Shown here in pieces: positions 51,575 through 60,965 of a DNA stretch of 64,000 nt (the stretch's first letter is position 1; the number at the start of each line of letters is the position of its first letter). Below the pieces are notes generated by a model. It made no database searches and was not told the origin of the DNA. It saw only the letters and a program-made list of their open reading frames with translations. The position numbers and the translations under genes were made by a program. Origin of the DNA: Kurthia massiliensis (lineage in GTDB: Bacteria; Bacillota; Bacilli; Bacillales_A; Planococcaceae); contig NZ_HE610999.1 of assembly GCF_000285555.1 (NCBI RefSeq), positions 203,893 to 267,892 on the forward strand, read 5' to 3'.

Positions 51575-52186
51575 TTATGCAAATAATTGTTGGTCTAAAA
51601 TTTCGATTTTACCGCGTTCATATGAAATGAGATTTGCTTTGCGCCAAGCGTTTAAATTGCTCGTCACTTTTTGGCGACTACAACCGACTAAATTTGATAA
51701 TTCTTCATGTGTCATCGGTAATTCGACGATCGTATGCCCCTCTTTAAATGTAGAAAATTGTTGTAAAAACCAAGCGAGTCGCTCTGGTACTTGTAAATTC
51801 GTCAGCGCACACATGAAGTTTTGTGTTTCAATGAGCCTTGTAGCAATCATTTCACTTAACGGTTTCCACAAAATAGGTTGCTTTGTTAATAGTGTATGCA
51901 ATTGTTCTGTTGTCATCATATAGCACGTTACTTCCGTTAAGCTCATCGCATAACGCATGCGCGCAGCATCGTTCGCTAGTACTTCTGCTAAACCGTACAG
52001 TTCGCCCGCTTTTCGAATAGATAATGTAATATCTTGCCCATTTTCTGTTTCTTGCCCAATTTTAACCCAGCCCTCTGTTAAATAGTAAACGTGCGTTGGT
52101 CGTTCATCCATTTGGAAAATCCGTTGCCCTTTCGGTATTTTCACAAATTGCCCATGTTGCTTGATAAATAATTCTATCGCTTTCAA
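51575..52186 (-). CDS. Crp/Fnr-family regulator
   Basis: 203 residues from TTG 52186, which has GGGGTG 7 nt upstream. ATG 52225 (216 residues) is an alternative with AGGTG, but that site lies inside a palindrome. The cyclic-nucleotide-binding fold (residues ~15-115) is followed by a Crp helix-turn-helix (MTHEELSNLVGCSRQKVTSN). There is no FNR-type N-terminal cysteine cluster, so an iron-sulfur sensor is unlikely. It diverges from the ABC transporter operon, its likely target. Confidence 0.88.
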   Translation of the reverse strand: MKAIELFIKQHGQFVKIPKGQRIFQMDERPTHVYYLTEGWVKIGQETENGQDITLSIRKAGELYGLAEVLANDAARMRYAMSLTEVTCYMMTTEQLHTLLTKQPILWKPLSEMIATRLIETQNFMCALTNLQVPERLAWFLQQFSTFKEGHTIVELPMTHEELSNLVGCSRQKVTSNLNAWRKANLISYERGKIEILDQQLFA

Positions 52187-52229
52187 AAAATACACCCCGT
52201 TACTAATTTTACCTTTATTTTTCATGATA

Positions 52230-52245
52230 TGTCACCTAAGTGACA
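52230..52245. promoter_or_regulatory. Crp/Fnr-type palindrome
   Basis: TGTCACCTAAGTGACA: perfect 6-bp arms with a 4-bp centre, immediately upstream of the crp/fnr gene, in the divergent region. It is a candidate site for the encoded regulator. Confidence 0.65.
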
Positions 52246-52339
52246 GAATTGTTGAACTATTTCCTTTAGAATTTCAATATATCATATAAAACATACTAAC
52301 TTAATAGGTATTATATGTTTTATTCGGGGAGGTGGCAAT

Positions 52340-53191
52340 ATGTCTGAATCACATATTGTGTTAAAAGATTTACATAAATCGTTCGAACATAAGGGGCAAG
52401 ATCCAGTCATCGCGCTAGATCAAGTAAATTTAACGATTCAAAAAGGCGAATTTTTATCACTATTGGGGCCATCAGGCTGTGGGAAATCTACCTTATTAAA
52501 TATTATTGCCGGTCTCGACAAACAAACATCAGGAGAGATTACGGTAAATGGAAAAACGATTAAAGGTCCGGGCAATGACCGTATCGTTGTTTTCCAAGAA
52601 TCAGGTTTATTTCCTTGGTTAAGCGTACTCGACAATGTCATGTACGGCTTACTGATTAAAAAAGTACCGAAAGAAGAAGCAGAAGCGCGCGCCATGAAGT
52701 GGCTACAAAAAGTTCACTTAGCGAAATTTGCGCATGCACAACCGCATGAATTGTCAGGCGGAATGAAACAACGTGTGGCAATTGCACGTGCGCTCGTAAT
52801 GGATCCAGAAATTTTACTGATGGATGAACCATTTGCTGCGTTAGATGAACAGACGCGTATGGTGCTCCATAAAGAGCTTGAGCAGTTATGGCGTGAAACG
52901 AAGAAGACCATTATTTTCGTTACACATAACATTCGAGAAGCGGTCGTATTATCCGATCGTATTTTATTAATGAAAACCCGTCCTGGTGGTGTGAAGCGTG
53001 CATACAATGTGCAAGCTGGACGCCCACGTCAAGGTACAGATAGTGTTCTCGTTGATTTAGAAAGTCGTATTTTATCCGAGTTACAACTAGAGATGGAGAA
53101 AGTGTTGAAGGAGGAATTCGGTGATGATTACGACTTTAAGAAGGATCAGCTTCGTGGTAATACTGATAGCCATATGGGAAGCGATATCTAA
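52340..53191 (+). CDS. NitT/TauT-type ABC transporter ATPase
   Basis: 283 residues of the SsuB/TauB/NrtD class. Walker A GPSGCGKST (43-51), Q-loop VVFQESGLFPWLSV, signature LSGGMKQRVAIARAL, Walker B ILLMDEPFAALD and switch VTHNIREA. GGGGAGGTGG precedes the ATG. It overlaps the permease gene by ~68 nt. The substrate (sulfonate, nitrate, taurine or similar) is not decided by sequence. Confidence 0.92.
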   Translation: MSESHIVLKDLHKSFEHKGQDPVIALDQVNLTIQKGEFLSLLGPSGCGKSTLLNIIAGLDKQTSGEITVNGKTIKGPGNDRIVVFQESGLFPWLSVLDNVMYGLLIKKVPKEEAEARAMKWLQKVHLAKFAHAQPHELSGGMKQRVAIARALVMDPEILLMDEPFAALDEQTRMVLHKELEQLWRETKKTIIFVTHNIREAVVLSDRILLMKTRPGGVKRAYNVQAGRPRQGTDSVLVDLESRILSELQLEMEKVLKEEFGDDYDFKKDQLRGNTDSHMGSDI

Positions 53192-53909
53192 ATTTGAAGT
53201 ATTCCCAGCATTTATGTGGCCGCCATTCATTATTCCAAATGAACCTGGTGGCGTGACGGTTATGAAGACACTCATTAGTGGTTTAACAGACGGTCAGTTG
53301 TTAGAAGCGACAGAGCAATCGCTCGGACGACTCGTCGTCGGTTTCTTAATCGCCGTCGTGCTCGGTACATTAATTGGGTTTTTGATTTATAAATCAAAAC
53401 TCGTCGATGATACGTTAGGATTTTTCGTTTCAACGTTACAATCGGTACCAAATATCGTTTGGTTCCCCTTAGCGATTTTATGGTTCGGCTTAGGGGTTGA
53501 ATCGGTACTATTCATTATCGTACTCGGTGCGACATTATCGCTGTCGATTACGCTAAGTACCGCATTTAAAAGCGTACCACCATTAAACATTCGCGTGGCA
53601 CGTACGATGGGCTCAAAAGGCTTCCATTTATTCCGCACTGTCATTTTCCCAGCGACCGTACCACAATTTATTTCAGGTTTACGTGTTGCTTGGGCGCTTG
53701 CATGGCGGGCCGTTCTTGCCGGTGAGTTACTAGGGGGTAGCGGTGGTTTAGGGACACTACTCGATATGGGACGTTCATTGCAATCAATGGATTTAGTATT
53801 TGCGATTATGATCATTATCGGTGTCATTGGCACGTTAATTGATAACTTTGTGTTTGTAAAATTAGAACGCGCTGTATTACGTAAGCGCGGTATTCAAGTA
53901 GTGAAATAG
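53124..53909 (+). CDS. NitT/TauT-type ABC transporter permease
   Basis: 261 residues, six helices, with the BPD_transp_1 EAA loop (RVARTMGSKGFHLFRTVIFP then ATVPQFISG). ATG 53124 is 9 nt from GGAGG; GTG 53121 is possible. The start lies inside the ATPase gene, so translation is coupled. Confidence 0.92.
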   Translation: MITTLRRISFVVILIAIWEAISKFEVFPAFMWPPFIIPNEPGGVTVMKTLISGLTDGQLLEATEQSLGRLVVGFLIAVVLGTLIGFLIYKSKLVDDTLGFFVSTLQSVPNIVWFPLAILWFGLGVESVLFIIVLGATLSLSITLSTAFKSVPPLNIRVARTMGSKGFHLFRTVIFPATVPQFISGLRVAWALAWRAVLAGELLGGSGGLGTLLDMGRSLQSMDLVFAIMIIIGVIGTLIDNFVFVKLERAVLRKRGIQVVK

Positions 53910-53920
53910 GGGGAGAAAGT

Positions 53921-54949
53921 ATGAAAAAGTTCAACAAATTTTGGTTGTTCGCAGTCGTAGCAGTCGTAACATTGGTGCTTGCTGCATGCGGTGGCAAAGA
54001 CGACAACGATTCAGCAGACGAAGGTAAAAAAGACGCAGCAAAAGAAGTACGTATTGGGTATTTCCCAAATATGACGCATATCGCAACAATCGTTGCACTT
54101 GAAAAAGGTTTCTACAAAGAGCAACTTGGCGATGATGTAAAAATTACGACGAATACATTTAACGATGGTTCAGCATTTATGGAAGCAATGAATACAGATG
54201 CAATCGACTTAGGTACAGTTGGTCCAACACCAGCATTAACAAACTATTTAAAATCACCAAAACACGAAATTGTTTCAGGTGCAGTAAACGGCGGTGCAGT
54301 ACTTGTCGTTCGTAAAGATTCAGGCATTGATTCTGTTGAGGATTTAGCAGGTAAAACAGTGGCAATCCCAACATTCGGTAGTACACAAGATATCGCGTTA
54401 ATGAAAGCATTAAAAGATGCAGGCTTAAAAGTAAAAGCAAGCGGTGGCGATGTAAATACAGTGAAACAAGCGCCAGCAGATACAGCTGCATTATTCGTTC
54501 AAAAACAAGTAGACGCAGCAGCAACACAAGAACCTTGGGGCGTTAACATCGAGAAAAATGCAGATGCAAAATTATTATTAGGTCCTGATGAATTTGCATG
54601 GGGCAATGAATCAACAAATACAGTAGTCGTTGCACAAACAGATTTCACAAAAGAAAATCCGGAATTAACGAAAAAAGTATTAAAAGCACATGCAGAAGCG
54701 GTTGCGTTCATTAACGATAACCCAGATGAAGCTGTTGATTTATTTTTAAAACATGTAAAAGACATTACAGGTAAAGCATTATCAGAAGATGAAGTGAAAG
54801 AAGCATTCAAACGTTTAACACCAACAACAGATGTAAACGAAAAAGTGCTACAAGAAATGGCAACAATCTCTAAAGAAGCAGGTTACACAACGAAAGACGA
54901 TATTACAGGTCTTGTGAACTTAAGCTACTTAAAAGAAGCGACAAAATAG
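53921..54949 (+). CDS. NitT/TauT-type substrate-binding lipoprotein
   Basis: 342 residues. Signal peptide with lipobox LAAC (Cys23), acidic linker, then a two-lobe SsuA/NMT1-like domain: RIGYFPNMTHIATIVALEKG, DLGTVGPTPAL, AGKTVAIPTFGS and AATQEPWG. It captures the ligand for the permease/ATPase pair encoded upstream. GGGGGAG precedes the ATG. Confidence 0.92.
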   Translation: MKKFNKFWLFAVVAVVTLVLAACGGKDDNDSADEGKKDAAKEVRIGYFPNMTHIATIVALEKGFYKEQLGDDVKITTNTFNDGSAFMEAMNTDAIDLGTVGPTPALTNYLKSPKHEIVSGAVNGGAVLVVRKDSGIDSVEDLAGKTVAIPTFGSTQDIALMKALKDAGLKVKASGGDVNTVKQAPADTAALFVQKQVDAAATQEPWGVNIEKNADAKLLLGPDEFAWGNESTNTVVVAQTDFTKENPELTKKVLKAHAEAVAFINDNPDEAVDLFLKHVKDITGKALSEDEVKEAFKRLTPTTDVNEKVLQEMATISKEAGYTTKDDITGLVNLSYLKEATK

Positions 54950-54956
54950 TAAGATG

Positions 54957-54989
54957 AAAAAGGCGAATCGGTGACGGTTCGTCTTTTTT
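54957..54989 (+). terminator. Terminator of ABC operon
   Basis: AAAAGGCGAATCG pairs with CGGTTCGTCTTTT (GU pairs), then T run. Confidence 0.8.
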
Positions 54990-55041
54990 TGTGGAATGCG
55001 GGTATAGATGGATGGATGTTTTTTAGAAAGGGTGTTGAAAT

Positions 55042-55818
55042 ATGGACATTTTTCGTCATAGCGATTCATTTGATAAAGTAGGGAGTCGTATTGAATTTCG
55101 TTCACAGTGGCCTGGCGTCGCAGATGGAAATGTAGATAAGGAAGATTATGCATTCGGACCACTCCAATCGTTTGACCATGCAACTATTCGCAAGGGAACA
55201 GTTATCAAAATGCATGAACATAAAAACGATGAAATTATTAGTTATTTAGTAGATGGGCAATTTGTACACGAAGATTCAGCTGGTTCGTACGAAACGTTAG
55301 CACATAATCGTTACATGCTTATGAGTGCGGGGGATAGTCTTTTCCACCAAGAAAGTACACCAGACATGGATGCGGAGATGTTGCAAATTTTTATTCGACC
55401 TCGTGAAGCAGATTTAGCGCCAAATGTGCAATTTGCCTCGTATGAATCATCTGATGATTTTCGATACATTGCAGGGCCAGCACATGCACCATTGATCGTT
55501 CGCCAACGTGTATGGATGTATGATTTACACGCTGCATCAGGCACATACAATTTGCCAACAGCTGAAGAAGGACTCGTACCATGTGTATACGTTTTTGACG
55601 GTGCGATTACAATTAATGGAGCGCGTTTAGAAAAACGAGATGGTGCCATAGGGGCGGACATCGTGTCATTAACGGTAGAAGAACCGAGCGTCGTCGTCGT
55701 ATTTCTCGTTGACCTAGACGCATCCGTAACGAAGGCAGGGCCATTTAGTGGGCGCAATCGTCCGACTGAAAAAATTGTCAGCCGTATGTGGAAAGATGTA
55801 AAAAACGATATTGACTGA
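55042..55818 (+). CDS. Pirin-family bicupin protein
   Basis: 258 residues with the N-terminal pirin cupin: GPLQSFDHATIRKGTVIKMH, then HEHKNDEIISYLVDGQF, which supplies metal-ligand histidines and glutamate. A second, degenerate cupin follows (~165-250). Such proteins can act as quercetin dioxygenases or redox regulators; here the role is unknown. AAAGGGTG precedes the ATG. Confidence 0.88.
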   Translation: MDIFRHSDSFDKVGSRIEFRSQWPGVADGNVDKEDYAFGPLQSFDHATIRKGTVIKMHEHKNDEIISYLVDGQFVHEDSAGSYETLAHNRYMLMSAGDSLFHQESTPDMDAEMLQIFIRPREADLAPNVQFASYESSDDFRYIAGPAHAPLIVRQRVWMYDLHAASGTYNLPTAEEGLVPCVYVFDGAITINGARLEKRDGAIGADIVSLTVEEPSVVVVFLVDLDASVTKAGPFSGRNRPTEKIVSRMWKDVKNDID

Positions 55819-55855
55819 TTTTTCTTAATACGGTAAAGTGTACGTAACTACATAA

Positions 55856-56012
55856 AGCATTAGGTGCTCTAGCAATAGAGAGAATAGGGAATAAAGTGCA
55901 AAACTTTAGCGGTCCCGCCACTGTAACAGCGAATAAGATGGAAAGATGCCACTGATTGATCGGGAAGGCTTCATCTTATGTTGACCTGAAGCCAGGAGAC
56001 CTGCCTAACGCT
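55856..56012 (+). ncRNA. Cobalamin riboswitch
   Basis: The conserved core is visible: GGGAATAAAGTG, GCGGTCCCGCCACTGTAACAGCGA-type element (split here as GGTCCCGCCACTGTAA and CAGCGA), ATGCCACTG, GGGAAGGC, and the B12 box AAGCCAGGAGACCTGCC at 55989-56005. P1 pairs AGCATTAGG with CCTAACGCT. Confidence 0.95.
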
Positions 56013-56036
56013 GTACACGTACGTATAGATGATGGA

Positions 56037-56088
56037 AAAGTCTGTAGTTTATTTCGCGATGCCGAATAAACTACAGGCTTTTTGTTTT
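56037..56088 (+). terminator. Riboswitch expression-platform terminator
   Basis: AAAAGTCTGTAGTTTATT pairs with AATAAACTACAGGCTTTTT, then a T-rich tail, between aptamer and cobT. Confidence 0.88.
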
Positions 56089-56113
56089 GTGTAGATTCAA
56101 AGGAGGATATGAT

Positions 56114-57169
56114 ATGTCATTATTACAACAAACAATCGAGCAAATCCAATCAACAACGAAAGCGGATCACGATGAAGCGGTGAACTATATCGATTCGCTA
56201 GCAAAACCACCGAAAAGTTTAGGGAAGCTAGAAAAAATCGCAGCACAACTCGCAGCGATTAACGAAGGTAAATTCCCAGAAACGTTGAAAAAGGCCGTAA
56301 TCGTTTGTGCAGGCGACCACGGTGTTTGTGATGAAGGTGTTACAACGAACCCACAATCAGTGACGGTATTCCAAACGCTTGGCTTTCCGAAAGGAACGAC
56401 AGGTGTATGTGCTATCGCGAAATCAGTCGGTGCAACAGTTGTGCCAGTCGATGTCGGTGTCATGGAAGATTTACCAGCAGATGCGGGCGTTATTTTGAAA
56501 AAAGTGAAGTATGGTACGGACAATATGCGTAAAGGGCCAGCGATGACACGCGACGAAGCAATTCGTGCAATTGAAGTTGGCATTGAAGTAGCGAATGAAC
56601 AAGTGAAAAACGGTGTGAACCTACTAGCAACAGGGGAAATGGGCATCGGCAACACGACGCCAAGCGCGGCGATTTTAGCTGTGTTAGAAGGCGTAGATCC
56701 AGACGAAGTGACAGGTTTTGGTGCGGGCGTTGGTGAAGGTGGTATTGCGTATAAAGCGCAAGTTATTCGTGAGGCAATCGCGTTAAATCAGCCAAATCCA
56801 GATGATGCGATTGACGTACTTGCTAAAGTGGGTGGCCTTGAAATCGGCGCGATGGCGGGCGTAACGTTAGCAGCGGCGGCCAATCGTGTACCAATTGTCA
56901 TTGACGGTTATATTTCAACAGTTTCAGCATGTATCGCTGCGGCATTAAACCCCGCAGTGAGAGATTATATTATTCCATCACATGCTTCAGAAGAACCTGG
57001 CGCGCGTATTGCAGCGGCACGTTTAGGTGTAGAACCAATGTTGCATATGAATATGCGTTTAGGCGAAGGGTCAGGTGCGGTATTAGCATTTCCAATCGTA
57101 GATGCGGCGTTAGCAATGGCTACTGAAATGGTAACATTGGAACAAGCGGCAGCCTTAATCGAAGCATAA
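56114..57169 (+). CDS. cobT: Nicotinate-nucleotide:dimethylbenzimidazole phosphoribosyltransferase
   Basis: 351 residues. It makes alpha-ribazole phosphate for the lower ligand of cobalamin. Family motifs: AGDHGV, SVTVFQTLGFPKGTTGVCAI, ATGEMGIGNTTPSAAI and the C-terminal SHASEEPGA with the catalytic glutamate. ATG 56114 has AAAGGAGG; an opening to 56087 runs back into the terminator. A cobalamin riboswitch upstream gives feedback repression. No other cobalamin genes are in the window, so it is a one-gene unit here. Confidence 0.95.
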   Translation: MSLLQQTIEQIQSTTKADHDEAVNYIDSLAKPPKSLGKLEKIAAQLAAINEGKFPETLKKAVIVCAGDHGVCDEGVTTNPQSVTVFQTLGFPKGTTGVCAIAKSVGATVVPVDVGVMEDLPADAGVILKKVKYGTDNMRKGPAMTRDEAIRAIEVGIEVANEQVKNGVNLLATGEMGIGNTTPSAAILAVLEGVDPDEVTGFGAGVGEGGIAYKAQVIREAIALNQPNPDDAIDVLAKVGGLEIGAMAGVTLAAAANRVPIVIDGYISTVSACIAAALNPAVRDYIIPSHASEEPGARIAAARLGVEPMLHMNMRLGEGSGAVLAFPIVDAALAMATEMVTLEQAAALIEA

Positions 57170-57176
57170 GTTATGA

Positions 57177-57319
57177 AAAAAGAGGCTGGGACATAAGTGT
57201 AAAAACACCATCTCAAATGAGCATAAAAACAACCGGAATCGCGCTGTGGCGCGGTTCCGGTTGTTTGTTGCGAACACTAAAAAAGGAAAATGAAATGTTT
57301 TGTCCCAGCCTCTTTTTTT
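57177..57319. repeat. GAGGCTGGGAC inverted-repeat element, acting as bidirectional terminator
   Basis: AAAAAAGAGGCTGGGACA at the left pairs with TGTCCCAGCCTCTTTTTT at the right, 100 bp apart. Inside, a second strong hairpin (ACAACCGGAATCGCGC/GCGCGGTTCCGGTTGT, near 57228-57264) is nested. GAGGCTGGGACA repeats are scattered in many Firmicute genomes. It lies between convergent cobT and the next gene. Confidence 0.85.
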
Positions 57320-57728
57320 AACGGTTTAATTGTTGTTTAACATATTGATCGAGCGCTTCAAATTGCGCCGCTTCGTAATCTTTTTGACCACGAATAAATT
57401 TTTCTTTTAAATTAAAATAACAAATTTCTAAATACGTATCGTCGTGGTCGCGTGCAAACGGATGTGCCACGACAGTCGGTTCGACATCTGCAAAATAACG
57501 TTCCATTTTTTCATATGAGCGAATATTGTATCCACGTGCTTTCATTTCTTGAATAATCAAGTCTGTATAAGCACGTAAATCAGCTTTCGGATAGTCATAA
57601 ATATAGTTAATGAGTACGTGTTTATCCTCTTTCGCAAAAATGCTGTTTAGCTCACGCCATTGTGATAATAGCTGGCCTTTCGGTAAAAATGGAATGATGT
57701 CTGTATGCCATAAACGCACTTGTGTCAC
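57318..57728 (-). CDS. Pyrimidine-dimer DNA glycosylase-like protein (TIGR02328 type)
   Basis: 136 residues. VRLWHTDIIPFLPKGQLLSQ then WREL and INYIYDYPKADLRAYTDLII match the small T4 endonuclease-V-like family common in Firmicutes. Many members are of unproven activity. Its stop lies in the right arm of the inverted-repeat element. GTGACAC around the ATG leaves no strong ribosome site (AGGTG at -9). Confidence 0.75.
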   Translation of the reverse strand: MTQVRLWHTDIIPFLPKGQLLSQWRELNSIFAKEDKHVLINYIYDYPKADLRAYTDLIIQEMKARGYNIRSYEKMERYFADVEPTVVAHPFARDHDDTYLEICYFNLKEKFIRGQKDYEAAQFEALDQYVKQQLNR

Positions 57729-57790
57729 CTAGCTTTCAATAAGATGACTTTATTGTAGCAAAAACGTGTTCAAATTTGTTGTTGGAGTGC

Positions 57791-59446
57791 TTATGAAAAA
57801 GTACTTTCCATCGCTAGTGTAATGATAATGGTCGTCCCAATGTTAATATCACTTTGCGCAACGATATATCCCCCATGCAATTTTACGAGCTGTTCGGTAA
57901 TGGCCATGCCGAGACCGGTACCTTCACTTTGCTCAGTCGTTGTCGTTCCACGATAATAGCGGTTAAACAATTGAGCGACGGTTTGTTCATCCATACCGAT
58001 GCCGTTATCTTTAAAAATGATTTGCAGTTGCTGTGCGACAACTGTTGTTTCAATCGCAATGATTGTCCCAGGTGGATTATGTTTCATCGCGTTAATTAAT
58101 AAATTGTCAATTACGCGTTGAAAAAGTACAGGATCGATTTGCACGTAAAGTGTTGGGTGTGATGTATGAAAATCAAACGTATACTGTTCAGCTTCTGCCG
58201 TGCCCATCCAATGAATCAGTTTGCGACGCAACCACTCGTTTATTTCGACTTGCTCTCTTTGTAAAGGAACGCGCGCATTTTTTAAGCGGTAAGTTAATGT
58301 TAAATCATCGATTAGCTCTTTCATATAAGTTGCTTTATCGTCCATCACTTCTAAAAATTGCTGCTGCTCTTTCGGCGTCCATTCATGTGTTGAACGCATC
58401 ATTTTCGTATAGCCGATAATTGTAGAAAGGGGAGTCTTTAAATCGTGGGATAAGCCGCTAATCCACTCCTCGCGCATTTTATCCATTTGGTGACGTTCGG
58501 CATCGTGCTTTTTCAATTCATCGATCATATGCTCCATCGTCACAATCATATCTTTATACAATTTAAAACGTTGACGCACACGCCCTTTTTTCGTACGGAA
58601 CAATGGTTGCTGTTTTTTATTAAGCGGGAGGTCATAGTTTTTCTGACCGATTTGTCGAATCCATTCCATGAGTAACATCAGTGGGTTGGCAAATTTTCGT
58701 GTGTAAAAATAAATGAAAACGATAAAACAACAAAGAGAAATCAGCCCTAAAATGATAATAGGCGACAACATCCGCTTCAATACTTTTAAAATGTCATCAT
58801 CGATGTTTTTTGTCGCTACGATTAGTTGCTTACCCGTTGCTTCATCTGTATAACGAGCTACTGTATATTGATGACGGTAGTAAAGTGCTTCAACGGTCGC
58901 ATCTTTTTTTGCAACGTTTCGTGTGTCGAGCACGTGCCCGTTTTTATCTACGTAATAAATCCGCTGTTTACTATCAATTTGTGGCAGCGTTGCAGATTGC
59001 CAATTGATGTGTTGAATCATTTCATCGAGTGTAATGGCGCTTTCATTCTTTTTTCCAACAATTACATAAGATTGAATACTGTCGCCAAGTGTAACAGATT
59101 CCATATTGTAAAAAATAGTATCGTCCTTCAATAGCGTATCGTATGCTTTCGGAGCATCTTTGGGTACGTTATAAGCTGTTTTTAAGTGATAATTTTTGTC
59201 ATACACGAGTAGCCAAACGTTTTGTGTGCGCACGGCTTTTTTTAATGCATCATCAATTTCGTAGTGGGCATTAATATGATAGTCGTAAGAAAAATCGTCA
59301 ATTGTGAGTAAATCACTTGATAAATCTTCGTCCGAGACAATTTTGCCAAAAATTAAGACGAGGGCGAATAGTAAAATACCAAGCAAAATACAGAGCGTAA
59401 TAAATTGAGTTAAAAATTGAAAGGCGAATCGGCGTTGTACTTTCAT
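57791..59446 (-). CDS. Sensor histidine kinase
   Basis: 551 residues. Two membrane helices (~12-34 and ~227-248) bracket a ~190-residue extracellular sensor. A HAMP-like linker, H-box GLSHDLKTPLST (His334), N-box NLLINAMKHN and ATP motifs DNGIGM and GTGLGMAI follow. It overlaps its regulator gene by 4 nt. An ABC exporter is encoded divergently, a common target of this type of system. Signal unknown. Confidence 0.92.
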   Translation of the reverse strand: MKVQRRFAFQFLTQFITLCILLGILLFALVLIFGKIVSDEDLSSDLLTIDDFSYDYHINAHYEIDDALKKAVRTQNVWLLVYDKNYHLKTAYNVPKDAPKAYDTLLKDDTIFYNMESVTLGDSIQSYVIVGKKNESAITLDEMIQHINWQSATLPQIDSKQRIYYVDKNGHVLDTRNVAKKDATVEALYYRHQYTVARYTDEATGKQLIVATKNIDDDILKVLKRMLSPIIILGLISLCCFIVFIYFYTRKFANPLMLLMEWIRQIGQKNYDLPLNKKQQPLFRTKKGRVRQRFKLYKDMIVTMEHMIDELKKHDAERHQMDKMREEWISGLSHDLKTPLSTIIGYTKMMRSTHEWTPKEQQQFLEVMDDKATYMKELIDDLTLTYRLKNARVPLQREQVEINEWLRRKLIHWMGTAEAEQYTFDFHTSHPTLYVQIDPVLFQRVIDNLLINAMKHNPPGTIIAIETTVVAQQLQIIFKDNGIGMDEQTVAQLFNRYYRGTTTTEQSEGTGLGMAITEQLVKLHGGYIVAQSDINIGTTIIITLAMESTFS

Positions 59447-60141
59447 TCGCTTACGCCAGGGACGAATTTATAGCCAAGCCCACGAACTGTAATGATACGC
59501 GTAGGATGACTCGGGTCGTCTTCAATTTTTTGACGTAATTTGCGAATGTGTACCATGACGGTATTGTCTTCGCCTAAATAAGCTTCTTGCCATACTTGTT
59601 CATATAGTTGCGCTTTCGTGAACAGTTGATTTGGGTGTTGACAGAAAAAGAGCAGCAATTGATACACTTGCGCGGGCAATTCAATACGTTTGTTTTTAAA
59701 GTAAACCTCACCAGAAGTCATTTGAATTGTTAATGATGGAAATGTCAGCGTCGTTTGGATTGGCGTCACTTTTTGAATACGACGAAGCTGTGCTTTAATA
59801 CGCGCTACGACTTCTAAAGGATTGAACGGTTTTGTAATGTAGTCATCGCCACCGAGCGCAAAGCCCGACAATTTGTCTAAGTCAGAAGAGCGCGCTGTGA
59901 CGAAGAAAATAGGCGCATCTGTCAGTTGTCGCAATTGCGGACAAATATCAAACCCGCTCTGACCGGGTAGCATGACATCTAATAAAATTAAGTCATACGT
60001 TTGGTTTTGGCATTGCGTTAATGCCATTTCAGCAGAGGTCGCTGTATCAATATGTGTAAAGCCTTCTTTATGTAAAATCGTCTCAAGCATCGTTAAAATA
60101 GCCATTTCATCGTCGACGAGCAGTAATTTTTGTTGTGTCAT
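59443..60141 (-). CDS. OmpR-family response regulator
   Basis: 232 residues. Receiver with Asp55 in LLDVMLPG and the DD pair at 10-11; C-terminal winged helix (KAQLYEQVWQEAYLGEDNTV). ATG 60141 follows GAGGTG; a start at 60159 lies upstream of that site. Pairs with the kinase gene by 4-nt overlap. Confidence 0.92.
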   Translation of the reverse strand: MTQQKLLLVDDEMAILTMLETILHKEGFTHIDTATSAEMALTQCQNQTYDLILLDVMLPGQSGFDICPQLRQLTDAPIFFVTARSSDLDKLSGFALGGDDYITKPFNPLEVVARIKAQLRRIQKVTPIQTTLTFPSLTIQMTSGEVYFKNKRIELPAQVYQLLLFFCQHPNQLFTKAQLYEQVWQEAYLGEDNTVMVHIRKLRQKIEDDPSHPTRIITVRGLGYKFVPGVSE

Positions 60142-60278
60142 AGTAGTCACCTCTTCCATATTGTAGCACGGTTCTTTTTAGTCATTCGGAAAATTAAGGA
60201 AATGTTAAGGTAATGTTTCATTTCACATAAGATTCATTCGTTATACTAAGATTATCAACTATTGAAGGAGAGAATCGT

Positions 60279-60965
60279 ATGTTAGCAATTGCAAAACAAG
60301 AATTTTGGCAACTGACGAAAAATATTAAATCAATCGTCATGATCGCACTCTTATTATTAGCATCTTATTATTTCGCACGAAACGGCCAAACATTTGCCGA
60401 AATTATTGGGATGGGCGCTGAAAATGATAACGCGCTATATGCGACTGGTTTAATGATGATGGTTTTATTTACAGGTCCGTTGTTCGTCATGGCATTATCA
60501 CATGACATTATTAATCGTGAAATATCTTCTCGCACGATTCGTTTTTTATTAACGCGTACGTCTGCAGATCGTATCGTATGGGGGAAATTTATCGGCGTCT
60601 GCGCATTTTGGCTATTTTGTATCGTCTTAGCGGTTGCTGTTATCGCCATTACATCACACACATTTAGTCCACTTATTTTTGCGACTATTTTATGCTTATT
60701 AATCAGTGAAATTACGATTGCCTTTGTCGTTTCCATTGTGATCACGAAGCCAAGAATGTCTATGTTTATCGGCATTGTCATCGGTATTGCGTTCCCAATT
60801 GTTTCATATGCTGTAGAGTTAACGGATAAATGGTGGGGGAAATTACGCTACGTAAGCCCGATGCATTACATACAAAATGACAACTGGGAAATGATTGCAT
60901 TGCCACTTGTTTCAGTCGTCATTATTTTCGCAGCCGTTCAACTATTTAAACGAGGTGAATACTAA
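60279..60965 (+). CDS. ABC-2 type transporter permease
   Basis: 228 residues, six membrane helices, N-terminal amphipathic AIAKQEFWQLTKNIKSIVMI and the ABC2_membrane feature SHDIINREISSRTIRFLLTR. GAAGGAGAG precedes the ATG. It is divergent from the two-component system and one nucleotide overlaps the ATPase start (TAATG). Confidence 0.88.
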   Translation: MLAIAKQEFWQLTKNIKSIVMIALLLLASYYFARNGQTFAEIIGMGAENDNALYATGLMMMVLFTGPLFVMALSHDIINREISSRTIRFLLTRTSADRIVWGKFIGVCAFWLFCIVLAVAVIAITSHTFSPLIFATILCLLISEITIAFVVSIVITKPRMSMFIGIVIGIAFPIVSYAVELTDKWWGKLRYVSPMHYIQNDNWEMIALPLVSVVIIFAAVQLFKRGEY

